Assembly (NCBI GenBank): GCA_037447335.1
Contig: JBBIGV010000030.1
Coordinates: 1-35,301 of the forward strand
DNA: 35,301 bases
DNA from: JBBIGV01 sp037447335
GTDB lineage: Bacteria > Bacteroidota > Ignavibacteria > Ignavibacteriales > Ignavibacteriaceae
Direction: 5' to 3'
Shown here piece after piece: positions 17,379 to 25,950 of this stretch (position 1 is its first letter; every line of letters starts with the position of its first letter). The notes below the pieces were generated by a model. That model did not search any database. It had not been told where the DNA came from and saw nothing but the letters and a program-made list of their open reading frames with translations. A program made the translations under genes and the position numbers.

Positions 17379-18152
17379 ATGAAAATTATTTTCACATCAA
17401 TTTTTATATTTTTAACTACAACAGTGTTTGCTCAGGTTGTAAACAGCGAATGGATCACCGACAGACCTGACCGGACTGAATCAGCGTCTTCTGTTCAGGT
17501 TGGTTCATTACAAATTGAATCGGGATTTGAGTACGAAAGTGATAAATCTAATGTTAATACAGAGATCAGTTCATTAAATATTGCAAGCACTCTTTTGAGG
17601 TACGGACTGTTCGAAAAGTTTGAATTAAGATTGGGCGGAAACTTTCTCTCCAGCAGTATCGAATCGGGCAGCCTTAGCTTAAAGAGGAATGGGTTATCAG
17701 ATATAATGCTCGGGGCAAAATATGCATTCATTAACGATCATAGTGAAATTCCGGATATCGCTCTTATACTGCATTTCTTCCTGCCACTTGGTGCTGAAGT
17801 ATTTAAACCGGCAAAGACGGAACCACAGGCTATACTTGCAGCTGCAAAATCGCTGACTGAAAATTTTGATCTCGGTATAAATCTCGGCACACATTACAAC
17901 AGCAGTGCAGAAGAATTATTTTATTTTTATACTGTTGCTGCGGGTATTGGAATAAGTGATAAGCTTGGCGCTTTTGCAGAAGTGTATTCGGAGATATTTC
18001 CGAACAATCCGCCCTTTATTTCTGCGGGAGCCGGGTTCACTTATCTCATTCTGCCGAATTTACAGCTTGACATTTCAGGTGGAAACGGTTTGTTCAATAA
18101 TTCTAAAGTTTGGTATTTGGGCGCAGGGTTTTCAGTGAGGGTCCCGAGGTAG
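17379..18152 (+). CDS. Outer-membrane transporter-like beta-barrel protein
   Basis: A 257-residue exported protein. Residues 1-18 are a signal peptide ending in VFAQ, followed by ITDRPDRTESASSVQVGSLQ, the start typical of the MetA-pathway/phenol-degradation outer-membrane protein family (PF13557 type). The rest alternates polar and hydrophobic residues like a beta-barrel and ends in an aromatic/hydrophobic strand (WYLGAGFSVRVP). GGAG lies nine bases before the ATG. It follows the metal permease by 61 bases and may be part of that operon, giving an outer-membrane route, but this is inference. Confidence 0.7.
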   Translation: MKIIFTSIFIFLTTTVFAQVVNSEWITDRPDRTESASSVQVGSLQIESGFEYESDKSNVNTEISSLNIASTLLRYGLFEKFELRLGGNFLSSSIESGSLSLKRNGLSDIMLGAKYAFINDHSEIPDIALILHFFLPLGAEVFKPAKTEPQAILAAAKSLTENFDLGINLGTHYNSSAEELFYFYTVAAGIGISDKLGAFAEVYSEIFPNNPPFISAGAGFTYLILPNLQLDISGGNGLFNNSKVWYLGAGFSVRVPR

Positions 18153-18297
18153 ACTCAGAGTTCTGAGGTATAATTTTACAGTTTGTTATGATCATTTTCT
18201 TTATTATTCACACAGCATATATACAAATTTAATTCAGGAATTTTAGGTAATGTTTTGGTAATTTATAACAAGTGTTTACATAATTATCAATATTAAA

Positions 18298-19578
18298 ATG
18301 AAAACAAATCATGTAATAATTAATGGCGATTCCAGAAAAATGAAAGAGATAGGGGATGAATCTGTCCACTTGATTATTACATCTCCGCCATACTGGCAAT
18401 TAAAAGATTATGGCTCTGAAAATCAGTTGGGATTTAATGAGAGCTACGAAAGCTATATCAATAATCTGAATCTTGTTTGGAACGAGTGTTACCGCGTACT
18501 GCATAACGGCTGCCGTTTATGTATCAATATCGGCGATCAATTTGCGCGGGCAGTGTACTATGGAAGGTATAAAGTAATTCCGATAAGAACAGAAATCATT
18601 AAATTCTGTGAGAGCAGGGGTCTTGATTATATGGGCGCTGTTATCTGGCAGAAGGTTACAACTTCAAATACAACCGGCGGGGCTACTGTAATGGGTTCTT
18701 TTCCCTATCCAAGGAATGGAATATTAAAAATTGATTATGAATTTATTCTTCTGTTTAAAAAACCTGGCAGCCCACCCAAAATAGCCAGCGATTTAAAGAA
18801 AAAATCAGCAATGACTACTGAAGAATGGAATACATATTTTCAGGGTCACTGGAATTTCAGCGGAGTGAGGCAGGACGACCATCTTGCAATGTTTCCCGAA
18901 GAATTGCCCAAAAGATTAATTAAAATGTTTTCATTCATTAACGATACTGTTTTGGATCCATTCCTTGGAAGCGGCACTACTTCTCTAGCCGCTAAAAATC
19001 TTGAAAGAAATTCTGTGGGATATGAAATCAATTCTGAATTTATACCAATAATAAAGGATAAACTTTCTGTTAACAAAAAAGATATTTTTGATGAAAACAC
19101 TTATAGCTTCATATCACAGGAAAAACTCAACATAAACTTTCAGCAGGAAATTGAAAAACTTCCTTATATATTTAAAGACCAGCACAGTTTTGATAAAAAA
19201 ATAGATCCTAAAAAACTCCAGTTTGGTTCAAAGCTTGACAAAAACGGAAGTCATAGAGAAGAGTATTTTTTAGTTAAAGAAGTTATTAGCCCGGAATTAA
19301 TTAAGTTGAATAACGATTTAACTGTTCGGTTAATTGGAGTCAAAGAAAAACCCGAAATTAACGGGCAAGCAAAGGATTTTTTGATTTCAAAAACAAAAGG
19401 ACAAAAAGTATTCTTAAAATATGATGAGCAGAAATATGATGATAAGAACAGATTGCTTTGCTATCTCTACTTACAAAATAAAACTTTCATTAATGCTCAT
19501 CTTATTAAAGAAAAACTGGTTTCGGTTGATACTTCAATGAACTTTAAATACAAAAGTAAATTTATTCAATTAACCTGA
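18298..19578 (+). CDS. Beta-class DNA methyltransferase fused to a staphylococcal-nuclease-like domain
   Basis: A 426-residue protein. Residues 1-~262 are a beta-class DNA methyltransferase with TSPPYW at 28-33 and DPFLGSGTT at 220-228. Residues ~322-424 look like an SNase/Tudor-SN OB-fold: E333 aligns with the Ca-binding Asp21 of staphylococcal nuclease, R344 (VRLIGV) with Arg35, E353 (KPE) with Glu43 and R385 (KNRLL) with Arg87, while Asp40 is replaced by Lys. INAHLIKEKLV matches the family's VNxxLVxxG helix. No separate restriction gene is adjacent, so it is an orphan methyltransferase or a single-chain modification/nuclease protein. The nuclease-like assignment is by motif only. Confidence 0.8.
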   Translation: MKTNHVIINGDSRKMKEIGDESVHLIITSPPYWQLKDYGSENQLGFNESYESYINNLNLVWNECYRVLHNGCRLCINIGDQFARAVYYGRYKVIPIRTEIIKFCESRGLDYMGAVIWQKVTTSNTTGGATVMGSFPYPRNGILKIDYEFILLFKKPGSPPKIASDLKKKSAMTTEEWNTYFQGHWNFSGVRQDDHLAMFPEELPKRLIKMFSFINDTVLDPFLGSGTTSLAAKNLERNSVGYEINSEFIPIIKDKLSVNKKDIFDENTYSFISQEKLNINFQQEIEKLPYIFKDQHSFDKKIDPKKLQFGSKLDKNGSHREEYFLVKEVISPELIKLNNDLTVRLIGVKEKPEINGQAKDFLISKTKGQKVFLKYDEQKYDDKNRLLCYLYLQNKTFINAHLIKEKLVSVDTSMNFKYKSKFIQLT

Positions 19579-19726
19579 CGTTTGATGGATATATTACAAA
19601 AGAAGAAACAATTTATAGTAAACTCGAAATCATAACAATTGAGAAAAAATATTTTATGGGTTGCACTTCATATGATTTTTAAAATCTATTAGTTGAAACA
19701 GAATAAAATTAAAAAGAAAATATAAA

Positions 19727-20509
19727 ATGCCTGCAAAAAAAATTCGTCTGCTCTCCTGGAATGTTAACGGTATACGTGCAGCATATAAAAAGGGTTTTAT
19801 TGATTGGGTCAGGAAAGAGAACCCTGACATTCTATGCATACAGGAAACCAAAGCTCATCCGGAACAATTAACAGATGACTTGCTTAATATAAACGGATAC
19901 AAATCTTATTTCTCATCTTCTGTTGTTAAGAAGGGTTACAGCGGAGTCGCTGTCTATACTACACCGGAACCGGTTAATGTTGGACATGGCTTCGGCATTC
20001 CGAAATTTGATGACGAAGGAAGAATTATAATAGCAGATTATCAAAAGTTTATTCTTATAAATATTTATTATCCCAATGGAAAAGCAAGCGATGAAAGACT
20101 AAAGTATAAAATGGATTTTTATGATGCCTTTCTCGATTATGCTGATGCTCTTGTTAAGAAAGGGAAGAAGCTGGTCATTTGCGGTGATGTGAATACCGCA
20201 CATAAAGAAATTGATCTTGCGCGTCCGAAAGAAAATGAAAAAATATCAGGATTCCTTCCAATCGAACGGGACTGGATGGATAAATTTATCTCGCATGGAT
20301 ACGTTGATACCTTCAGAATGTTTAATGATCAACCTGAACAATATACCTGGTGGGATATGCAGTCGCGCGCACGCGAAAGAAACGTTGGCTGGAGGATTGA
20401 TTACTTTTTCGTATCTGAAAATTTAAAGAAGTATGTAAAAGATGCTTTTATTATGCCCGATGTTATGGGCTCCGATCACTGCCCGGTGGGTGTTGAGATA
20501 GAGGTGTGA
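19727..20509 (+). CDS. xth: Exonuclease III / AP endonuclease
   Basis: A 260-residue exonuclease III-type AP endonuclease for base-excision repair. All family blocks are present: LLSWNVNGIRA near the start, CIQETKAH (metal-binding Glu), CGDVNTAHKEIDL, YTWWD and the C-terminal GSDHCPV with catalytic H251. The last 20 codons are repeated in diverged form at 21061-21130, beyond hicBA, so this 3' end may have been supplied by an insertion. The final residues VEIEV are otherwise normal for the family. Confidence 0.95.
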   Translation: MPAKKIRLLSWNVNGIRAAYKKGFIDWVRKENPDILCIQETKAHPEQLTDDLLNINGYKSYFSSSVVKKGYSGVAVYTTPEPVNVGHGFGIPKFDDEGRIIIADYQKFILINIYYPNGKASDERLKYKMDFYDAFLDYADALVKKGKKLVICGDVNTAHKEIDLARPKENEKISGFLPIERDWMDKFISHGYVDTFRMFNDQPEQYTWWDMQSRARERNVGWRIDYFFVSENLKKYVKDAFIMPDVMGSDHCPVGVEIEV

Positions 20510-20558
20510 TTATCAATATAAAAAAGTTTATTTTAGAGTTAAAATCAAAAGGTGAATT

Positions 20559-20765
20559 ATGCGCCAGGTTATCATTTATCCCGGTGAAGACGGTAAGTGG
20601 GTAGCTGAATGCCCGAGTCTTCCGGGTTGTATAAGTCAGGGAGTTTCGAAGGAAGAAGCATTAATCAACATTAAAGAGGCTATTGATTCTTATATAGAAG
20701 CTTTAAAAGAAGATGATCTTTTCATCCCTCCTGAAAAATTTGATACAATAGTAGCAGCTGTATGA
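20559..20765 (+). CDS. hicB: HicB-type antitoxin
   Basis: A 68-residue HicB-like antitoxin. The single partial RNase-H-like fold shows the family pattern: YPGEDGKWVAECPSLPGC, then SQGVSKEEALINIKEAIDSYIEAL. No C-terminal DNA-binding domain is present, so it is the short HicB form. AGGTG precedes the ATG. The stop overlaps the hicA ATG in ATGA, so translation is coupled. The order is antitoxin first. It lies between xth and a duplicated xth 3' end. Confidence 0.9.
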   Translation: MRQVIIYPGEDGKWVAECPSLPGCISQGVSKEEALINIKEAIDSYIEALKEDDLFIPPEKFDTIVAAV

Positions 20766-21028
20766 GCGGCTTGCCTGTTATATCCGGCAAACAATGTATT
20801 AAAGCGCTTGAGAAAATCGGTTTTGTTGTGAAGAGGCAAAGCGGGAGCCATGTGATTCTTCGTCGCAATGATCCATATTGTCAAATATCTGTTCCAAATC
20901 ATAAGGTATTAGACAGGGGCACATTAAGGGCAAAATCAGACTCGCTGATATTTCGATCGAAAAATTCAAAGAGAATCTTTAATAGATTTTTTGAGTACAA
21001 TTTGAATGAGGAGATGTTCATTATTTAA
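20762..21028 (+). CDS. hicA: HicA-type mRNA interferase toxin with frameshifted C-terminus
   Basis: The first ~56 residues are a good HicA: dsRNA-binding-like fold, catalytic His in QSGSHVILRR, then VPNHKVLDRGTLR. After that the frame reads AKSDSLIFRSKN, unlike any HicA. One extra G in the GGG at 20928-20930 would instead read GKIRLADISIEKFKENL and stop at 20982, which matches the family's usual final helix (GTLRxIxxxAxISxEEFxxxL). The gene therefore has a one-base deletion, or a sequencing error, that replaces the last helix with unrelated residues, and the toxin is probably impaired. Confidence 0.85.
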   Translation: MSGLPVISGKQCIKALEKIGFVVKRQSGSHVILRRNDPYCQISVPNHKVLDRGTLRAKSDSLIFRSKNSKRIFNRFFEYNLNEEMFII

Positions 21029-21060
21029 TTTAGCACACATTTATAATACTAACTGAAATA

Positions 21061-21130
21061 GTGTTTTATAATGCCCGATGTTATGGACTCCGATCACCGC
21101 CCAGTGGGATTAAATATAGAATTGATATAA
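21061..21130 (+). repeat. Displaced, diverged copy of the xth 3' end
   Basis: This segment matches 20441-20509, the last 23 codons of xth, with scattered substitutions. It reads IMPDVMDSDHRPVG and ends in TAA, against IMPDVMGSDHCPVG in xth. No start or upstream xth sequence precedes it. Together with the intact end, it brackets hicBA, as if hicBA arrived with a new xth 3' end and left the old one behind. The divergence excludes a very recent simple duplication. Confidence 0.8.
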
Positions 21131-21224
21131 ATCTAAATGAATTTTTTTATTAGTTGTGTTGTTATATCTTGAACAGCAAATCCTGATCACATTTTATAGA
21201 AAAATTTTGAAGTTTTCCGGCTTA

Positions 21225-22043
21225 ATGAATAAATCGTTCGTATTTCTTATGGTTTTTTCGCTGAGCATTTCAGCTCAGAATTTACAGCCTGCCTCCGCAT
21301 CAATTGTTTTGGAATCTTATTCAGCAGGAAATAATTCCGTAATTCCCATCGGAATACTGATTGAACTTGAAAAGGATTGGTATATATACTGGTTTAATCC
21401 CGGCGACAGTGGAATGCCGACAACGATCGATTTTGATCTGCCGGAGGGCATCATTATTTCTGATCTTAAATGGCCAGCCCCTGATATTTTTGAGTTTGAA
21501 GGACTGGCAAGTTATGGCTTCAAGGATAAAGTTCTTCTGCTTGCAGACTTATATATCCCCGATAACTTTAATACAGATACATTTACCATTACAGTAAACC
21601 TAAATTCATTGATTTGTAAACACGTTTGTATTCCATTTAACGCATCCATCAGCAAAGAAGTTAGTCTTGCGAACGATAACATTGCTGATGAACAAACCAA
21701 AAAAATATTTGAGCAAACGAAGAATACTTTACCACGGACAAAACATGATCTTGTCTTATCAGTCTTTTCCGAAGATGAATTTATCAAAATTGTAATTGAT
21801 AAAGGTGAAATAAGCTGCTCAGAAACAAAATCAGTTTATTTCCTTCCATATGAAAATGGTTTGTTTAAAAATACTATCGGACAGAAGCTCAGTATGAAGG
21901 GAAGTCAGGCCGAGCTTTTCGTGGAATACGATCATTTTAAGACCAAAGATTTAGCGGAAGCTCATGGTTTGCTGGTTTTTGAATTTGAAAAAGATAAACT
22001 CTTTAAAAAGATTTATGAAATAAAAAAACCTTTGATAAAATAA
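21225..22043 (+). CDS. Exported DsbD N-terminal-domain-like protein
   Basis: A 272-residue exported protein from the ATG at 21225, which gives the signal peptide MNKSFVFLMVFSLSISAQ; in-frame codons further upstream (from 21156) would bury this signal. The mature part resembles the periplasmic alpha domain of the thiol:disulfide interchange protein DsbD: WYIYWFNPGDSG, then LICKHVCIP with a Cys pair spaced CxxxC, where DsbD carries its reactive cysteines. The membrane and thioredoxin domains of full DsbD are missing, so it would act only as a thiol carrier or corrector domain. A peroxiredoxin-like gene follows 36 bases later. Confidence 0.72.
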   Translation: MNKSFVFLMVFSLSISAQNLQPASASIVLESYSAGNNSVIPIGILIELEKDWYIYWFNPGDSGMPTTIDFDLPEGIIISDLKWPAPDIFEFEGLASYGFKDKVLLLADLYIPDNFNTDTFTITVNLNSLICKHVCIPFNASISKEVSLANDNIADEQTKKIFEQTKNTLPRTKHDLVLSVFSEDEFIKIVIDKGEISCSETKSVYFLPYENGLFKNTIGQKLSMKGSQAELFVEYDHFKTKDLAEAHGLLVFEFEKDKLFKKIYEIKKPLIK

Positions 22044-22079
22044 TTTAAACTTTAATCATAACTAATCACAGGAGATTAT

Positions 22080-22679
22080 ATGCACAGAAAAATTGTTGTG
22101 TTGTTGTTGATTGCATTCAGTGGTTTTGTGTTTGCACAGCAGGCAAAACTTAATGAACCCGCACCTGATTTTACACTTACAGATTCTAAAGGCGTTGAGC
22201 ACTCGTTAAGTGACTTTGCCGGGAAAATTGTTGTACTTGAGTGGATAAACTTTGACTGCCCTTTTGTTAAAAAACATTATGACTCAAAAAACATACAAAC
22301 CTTGCAGGCTAAATATGCAGAAAAGGGCGTTGTGTGGCTTGCAATTTGTTCTTCAAACAAGGGCAAACAAGGACATTTCCCGGTTGACGAAATAAATAAA
22401 CGAACTAAAAACCACAATGCAAAATACGCGGCATATCTTATTGATGAGGACGGCACCGTTGGTAAAATGTACGGCGCAAAAACCACCCCGCATATGTACA
22501 TAATAAATACAGAAGGAATGCTTGTTTACGCCGGTGGAATAGATGACAAACCAACCGCTAATTTAAATGATATTGAAGGCGCAAAGAATTATGTTTCGTT
22601 AGGATTAGACGAATTACTTGGCGGCGGAAATGTCAGCATCCAAAGTTCAACCCCATATGGATGCAGTGTAAAATATTAA
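22080..22679 (+). CDS. Exported peroxiredoxin-like (AhpC/TSA, thioredoxin-fold) protein
   Basis: A 199-residue thioredoxin-fold protein with a signal peptide ending in VFAQ. APDFTLTDSKG and then FDCPFVKKHYDS are typical of the redoxin/AhpC-TSA group, with the peroxidatic-type Cys in DCPFV and the cis-Pro region TTPHMYII. No resolving Cys follows in a CxxC motif; the only other cysteines are in ICSSN and near the C-terminus (YGCSVKY). AGGAG lies before the ATG. It is probably periplasmic and co-transcribed with the DsbD-like gene, which could reduce it. Confidence 0.85.
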   Translation: MHRKIVVLLLIAFSGFVFAQQAKLNEPAPDFTLTDSKGVEHSLSDFAGKIVVLEWINFDCPFVKKHYDSKNIQTLQAKYAEKGVVWLAICSSNKGKQGHFPVDEINKRTKNHNAKYAAYLIDEDGTVGKMYGAKTTPHMYIINTEGMLVYAGGIDDKPTANLNDIEGAKNYVSLGLDELLGGGNVSIQSSTPYGCSVKY

Positions 22680-22711
22680 GCAGATATAATTGATTAAGGT
22701 GTTTAAAAAAT

Positions 22712-22742
22712 AAAAGGTTCACACGATTAATGTGGACCTTTT
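22712..22742 (+). terminator. Intrinsic terminator after the peroxiredoxin-like gene
   Basis: The arms AAAAGGTTCACA (22712-22723) and TGTGGACCTTTT (22731-22742) pair over 12 bp with one G-T pair and a 7-nt loop, 33 bases after the stop codon. The T-rich end TTTTCTATTT follows. The A-rich lead-in also allows use from the - strand, downstream of the kinase gene at 22817. Confidence 0.8.
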
Positions 22743-22816
22743 CTATTTGTTCAAATCATGACTAACGGAATTACAATATCAAAATCATCTTCCTTTTGAT
22801 TGAACTTAAAAAATTT

Positions 22817-25771
22817 TCACATCTTCAGCAGCCCATCAATTTTATTGATCAGTTCGTATTTACGGAACGGCTTGGATATGTAATCAGTCATTCCTTCCGA
22901 AAGGAATTCTTCTTTATCACCCAACCTTGCATACGCAGTTACTGCAACAATCGGAATATCGATATAACCAGGAAATTTTCTGATTAACTGGGTAAGCTCC
23001 AGCCCGTTAAGTTCGGTTTGAAGATTGATGTCCATTAATATCAGGTCGTATCTTCTTTGCTTAACCATTACGAGAGCATCCTCGGCTGCTGCCGCTGCTT
23101 GCAGATCGTACCTGCCTTTTAATATCATTGATACAAATTTTTGAGAGATGTCATCATCTTCAATGTAAAGTATCGCTTTCCTGTCTCCGGATGGAACATT
23201 TTCAGAAAGAATAATATGGTCTTCCTTAATTTCTGAGCCGGGTGGCATTTCACCAATTCTTTCTTTGGATATGTCGAATGTTACTGTAAATGTTGATCCC
23301 CTGCCTTCATTACTTTCCAGGGATATTTTCCCGCCCATCAGCTCTGTATACTTTTTCACAATGGTAAGCCCAAGCCCTGTGCCTTCATATTTTCTGCTCA
23401 TTCCCTCACTTGCCTGCCTGAATTCCTCCCAGATAATCTCCTGTTTTTCTTTAGATATACCGATACCCGTATCAATTACACTTATCTTAACTTTGCCGGA
23501 TACCGCTTCAGTTTGAATTGTGATTTTACCCTTATCTGTATACTTCAGCGCATTATTTATCAGGTTATTTATAATATTAACAAACAAACTCTCATCAACG
23601 GCACAAATAACTTTATCTGAATCAGAGATGAAATTGTATTCCAGGTTCTTTTTTGAAGCTTCGGCAAAATATAATTTTACAGATTCCTTTATCAAAGGGA
23701 TAATATCAGTGGTTTTTAAATTCAATTCTGTTTTGTCTGACTCCAGTTTTGAGATATTGAGAACCAGGTTTAATGTATTAAGCAGCCGCAATCCGGCTTG
23801 CTTAATGAAGTCCGTCATTTCAGCCAGTTCGTCGTTTTTCTTTACCATCTCTTTCATAATATCAGCGAAACCAAGAATGCCAACCAACGGTGTTCGCAGT
23901 TCATGACTCATATTCGCGAAAAAGCTGGATTTTATCCGGTTCATTTCCTCGGCTTTTTCCTTTGCATTTATTATTTCCATTTCTGCGAGCTTACGCTCGG
24001 TAATATCCTGTGAAAGTATAAAGACGCCTTCATCCACAGGCTGGATACTAAGATTAAACCAGCCTTTACTGCCATCAGGAAATACAAATTCATTTTCCAT
24101 CAGAGCAGCAGTTCCTTCGTTCATACAGTTTTTAATAACATGATATAATTCGGTGTTTTCTATTCCCGGGAAAACATCCGGCATTGAATTCCCGATTAGC
24201 TTTTCTTTTGTGGTTCTTCCGTGTTTTGCCGCCGTATCATTCACGTACAGATATCTCCAGTCTTTACTTATTATCTGGCATCCCTCAAGCATGTTATCGA
24301 GAGTACTTCTTAATCTTTCCTCACTATCTTTTAGCAAACGCCGCTGATTTCTCTTTTCAGTTTCATCTTCAAAAACCAGAACCACACCATAAACATTTCC
24401 TTCTTTATCGCGGACGGGCGCACCGGTATCCATCACAGGTATTTCTTTACCCGTTTTTGAAACTAATATTGTGTGATTTGCTAATTCCTTAACTATTCCA
24501 AGCCTCAACACTTTTTCGGTAATATTTGTTTCACTTAAACCGGTAAATTCATTTTTGATTGAATATACATCCTGAAGTTTTCTTCCACGAGCTTCGCGGA
24601 TAGTCCAGCCGGTTAATTTTTCGGCAGCCCGGTTCATATATAAAACTTTGCCCTCAAGGTTTGTGGTGATAACACCATCGCCGATGCTGTCGATTGTTGT
24701 CTTAAATTTTTCCTGCTCCTGCCATAGCTCCTTTTCTTTTGTGTAAAGCTCCCGGAAGATTTTTCTCTGGCGATAACTGTAAACGAAAGACAATCCAACA
24801 GCAAATAAAGAAATAATAAGCGTGGTTATAAGAGTAATTCCCACTGTTCTAAACTCCAGCCGCTCCAGCATTTCAGACTTATCAATTTTTGAAACTGCAA
24901 ACCAATGTGTTCCCGGCACCTGACCAACATAAGCGAAAACATCTGCATCGCGATAGTCTTTTCCGCTTAGGATTCCGCTATAACCCAGTGCTGCGCGGAC
25001 TGCCGGCAGGTCGTTGTTAGTTATAGGAAGCCGGTGCTCAAGAGCTGAATTCTTTTTATGTCTTAATTCTGAGAGATAAGTTATGCTGTCGTTGTCTATC
25101 CTGAAAATGAATGTTTCGGCAGTCTGGCTTTCAACAGGCCATCCTTCAACAAGCGGGTATAAGAAATCATTTGGGTCCATTGTGAATACCAATGCCGCAA
25201 TAGCCGAGCCATTAACAATAACCGGTGCGATAAAATCAATATAAATTTTTCTATTATTATTGTTCCTGTAAAGGTCGGATGATAAACTTATTTCATTTGT
25301 AACGGATTCTCTTATGATATTGGTTTGAACAGGGTTAGTCTTGCTGAATTTATCGTCAGTAGAAATCAGGATTTCACTATCGATTGATACAAGAAGAATT
25401 GCTTTATAATCGTGCTCAATTTTAACTTGTGAGAGAAATTCAGTGAGGGAGTTTTTAGTTATTGAATTATTATCGTTCAGGAAGTCAGTTATTTTTTCAG
25501 TGAGGAACTTACTCTTCGCAATAACGAGGGCATCATGAATTTCATCTTCATACCAGTATGAAATTTGCTTTATTTTCGATTCAGCGTTTGTTGAAAGAAG
25601 CATTTCCTGCTGATTTCTGATTGAACGCTCTTCGCTCACGTAATAAAAATAACCGCCCGCTGCAATCAGCAAACTGATCAGTAAGAACAGGATGATAAAA
25701 TGTTTCTTATTTGTGGATATAGATTTGTCTTGCAAAGTCGTTGACTCCGAAACTTCGCCGTTAAAATACAA
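22817..25771 (-). CDS. Hybrid sensor histidine kinase with Cache-like sensor, two PAS domains and receiver
   Basis: About 984 residues. Membrane segments at ~25-45 and ~309-332 flank a ~260-residue extracytoplasmic Cache-like sensor. Then follow PAS 1 (about 355-470), PAS 2 (about 482-593), HisKA with phospho-acceptor H623 in SHELRTP, HATPase (about 725-835; NLINNALKY, DTGIGI, GTGLGL) and a C-terminal receiver (about 866-984; acidic EDDD, phospho-acceptor D914, SKPF). It signals by phosphorelay to a partner not encoded nearby. The start is uncertain: an in-frame TAA lies shortly upstream and no early ATG exists, so it begins with TTG at 25771 or at a TTG 12 codons later, which has GGAG upstream. 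Confidence 0.9.
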   Translation of the reverse strand: MYFNGEVSESTTLQDKSISTNKKHFIILFLLISLLIAAGGYFYYVSEERSIRNQQEMLLSTNAESKIKQISYWYEDEIHDALVIAKSKFLTEKITDFLNDNNSITKNSLTEFLSQVKIEHDYKAILLVSIDSEILISTDDKFSKTNPVQTNIIRESVTNEISLSSDLYRNNNNRKIYIDFIAPVIVNGSAIAALVFTMDPNDFLYPLVEGWPVESQTAETFIFRIDNDSITYLSELRHKKNSALEHRLPITNNDLPAVRAALGYSGILSGKDYRDADVFAYVGQVPGTHWFAVSKIDKSEMLERLEFRTVGITLITTLIISLFAVGLSFVYSYRQRKIFRELYTKEKELWQEQEKFKTTIDSIGDGVITTNLEGKVLYMNRAAEKLTGWTIREARGRKLQDVYSIKNEFTGLSETNITEKVLRLGIVKELANHTILVSKTGKEIPVMDTGAPVRDKEGNVYGVVLVFEDETEKRNQRRLLKDSEERLRSTLDNMLEGCQIISKDWRYLYVNDTAAKHGRTTKEKLIGNSMPDVFPGIENTELYHVIKNCMNEGTAALMENEFVFPDGSKGWFNLSIQPVDEGVFILSQDITERKLAEMEIINAKEKAEEMNRIKSSFFANMSHELRTPLVGILGFADIMKEMVKKNDELAEMTDFIKQAGLRLLNTLNLVLNISKLESDKTELNLKTTDIIPLIKESVKLYFAEASKKNLEYNFISDSDKVICAVDESLFVNIINNLINNALKYTDKGKITIQTEAVSGKVKISVIDTGIGISKEKQEIIWEEFRQASEGMSRKYEGTGLGLTIVKKYTELMGGKISLESNEGRGSTFTVTFDISKERIGEMPPGSEIKEDHIILSENVPSGDRKAILYIEDDDISQKFVSMILKGRYDLQAAAAAEDALVMVKQRRYDLILMDINLQTELNGLELTQLIRKFPGYIDIPIVAVTAYARLGDKEEFLSEGMTDYISKPFRKYELINKIDGLLKM

Positions 25772-25950
25772 TAATTAGTTGAATAATGGCAGCAATTAAA
25801 CAATAAATTTATTTGTCCCACCATCAGGAATTAACTGCTTGTCTTAAAAGTATTCTGCAATTCAGAAAATTTTCATGAATATTTTACGTTTTGTTCAACA
25901 CAGTAATTATAATTAAATTGAATTAAGTAAAATTATTCTGAAGTGAGAAA

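Noticed and set aside
18157..18170. CTCAG/CTGAG hairpin after the outer-membrane protein gene
   Set aside because: A 5-bp stem without a T-run; could be chance.
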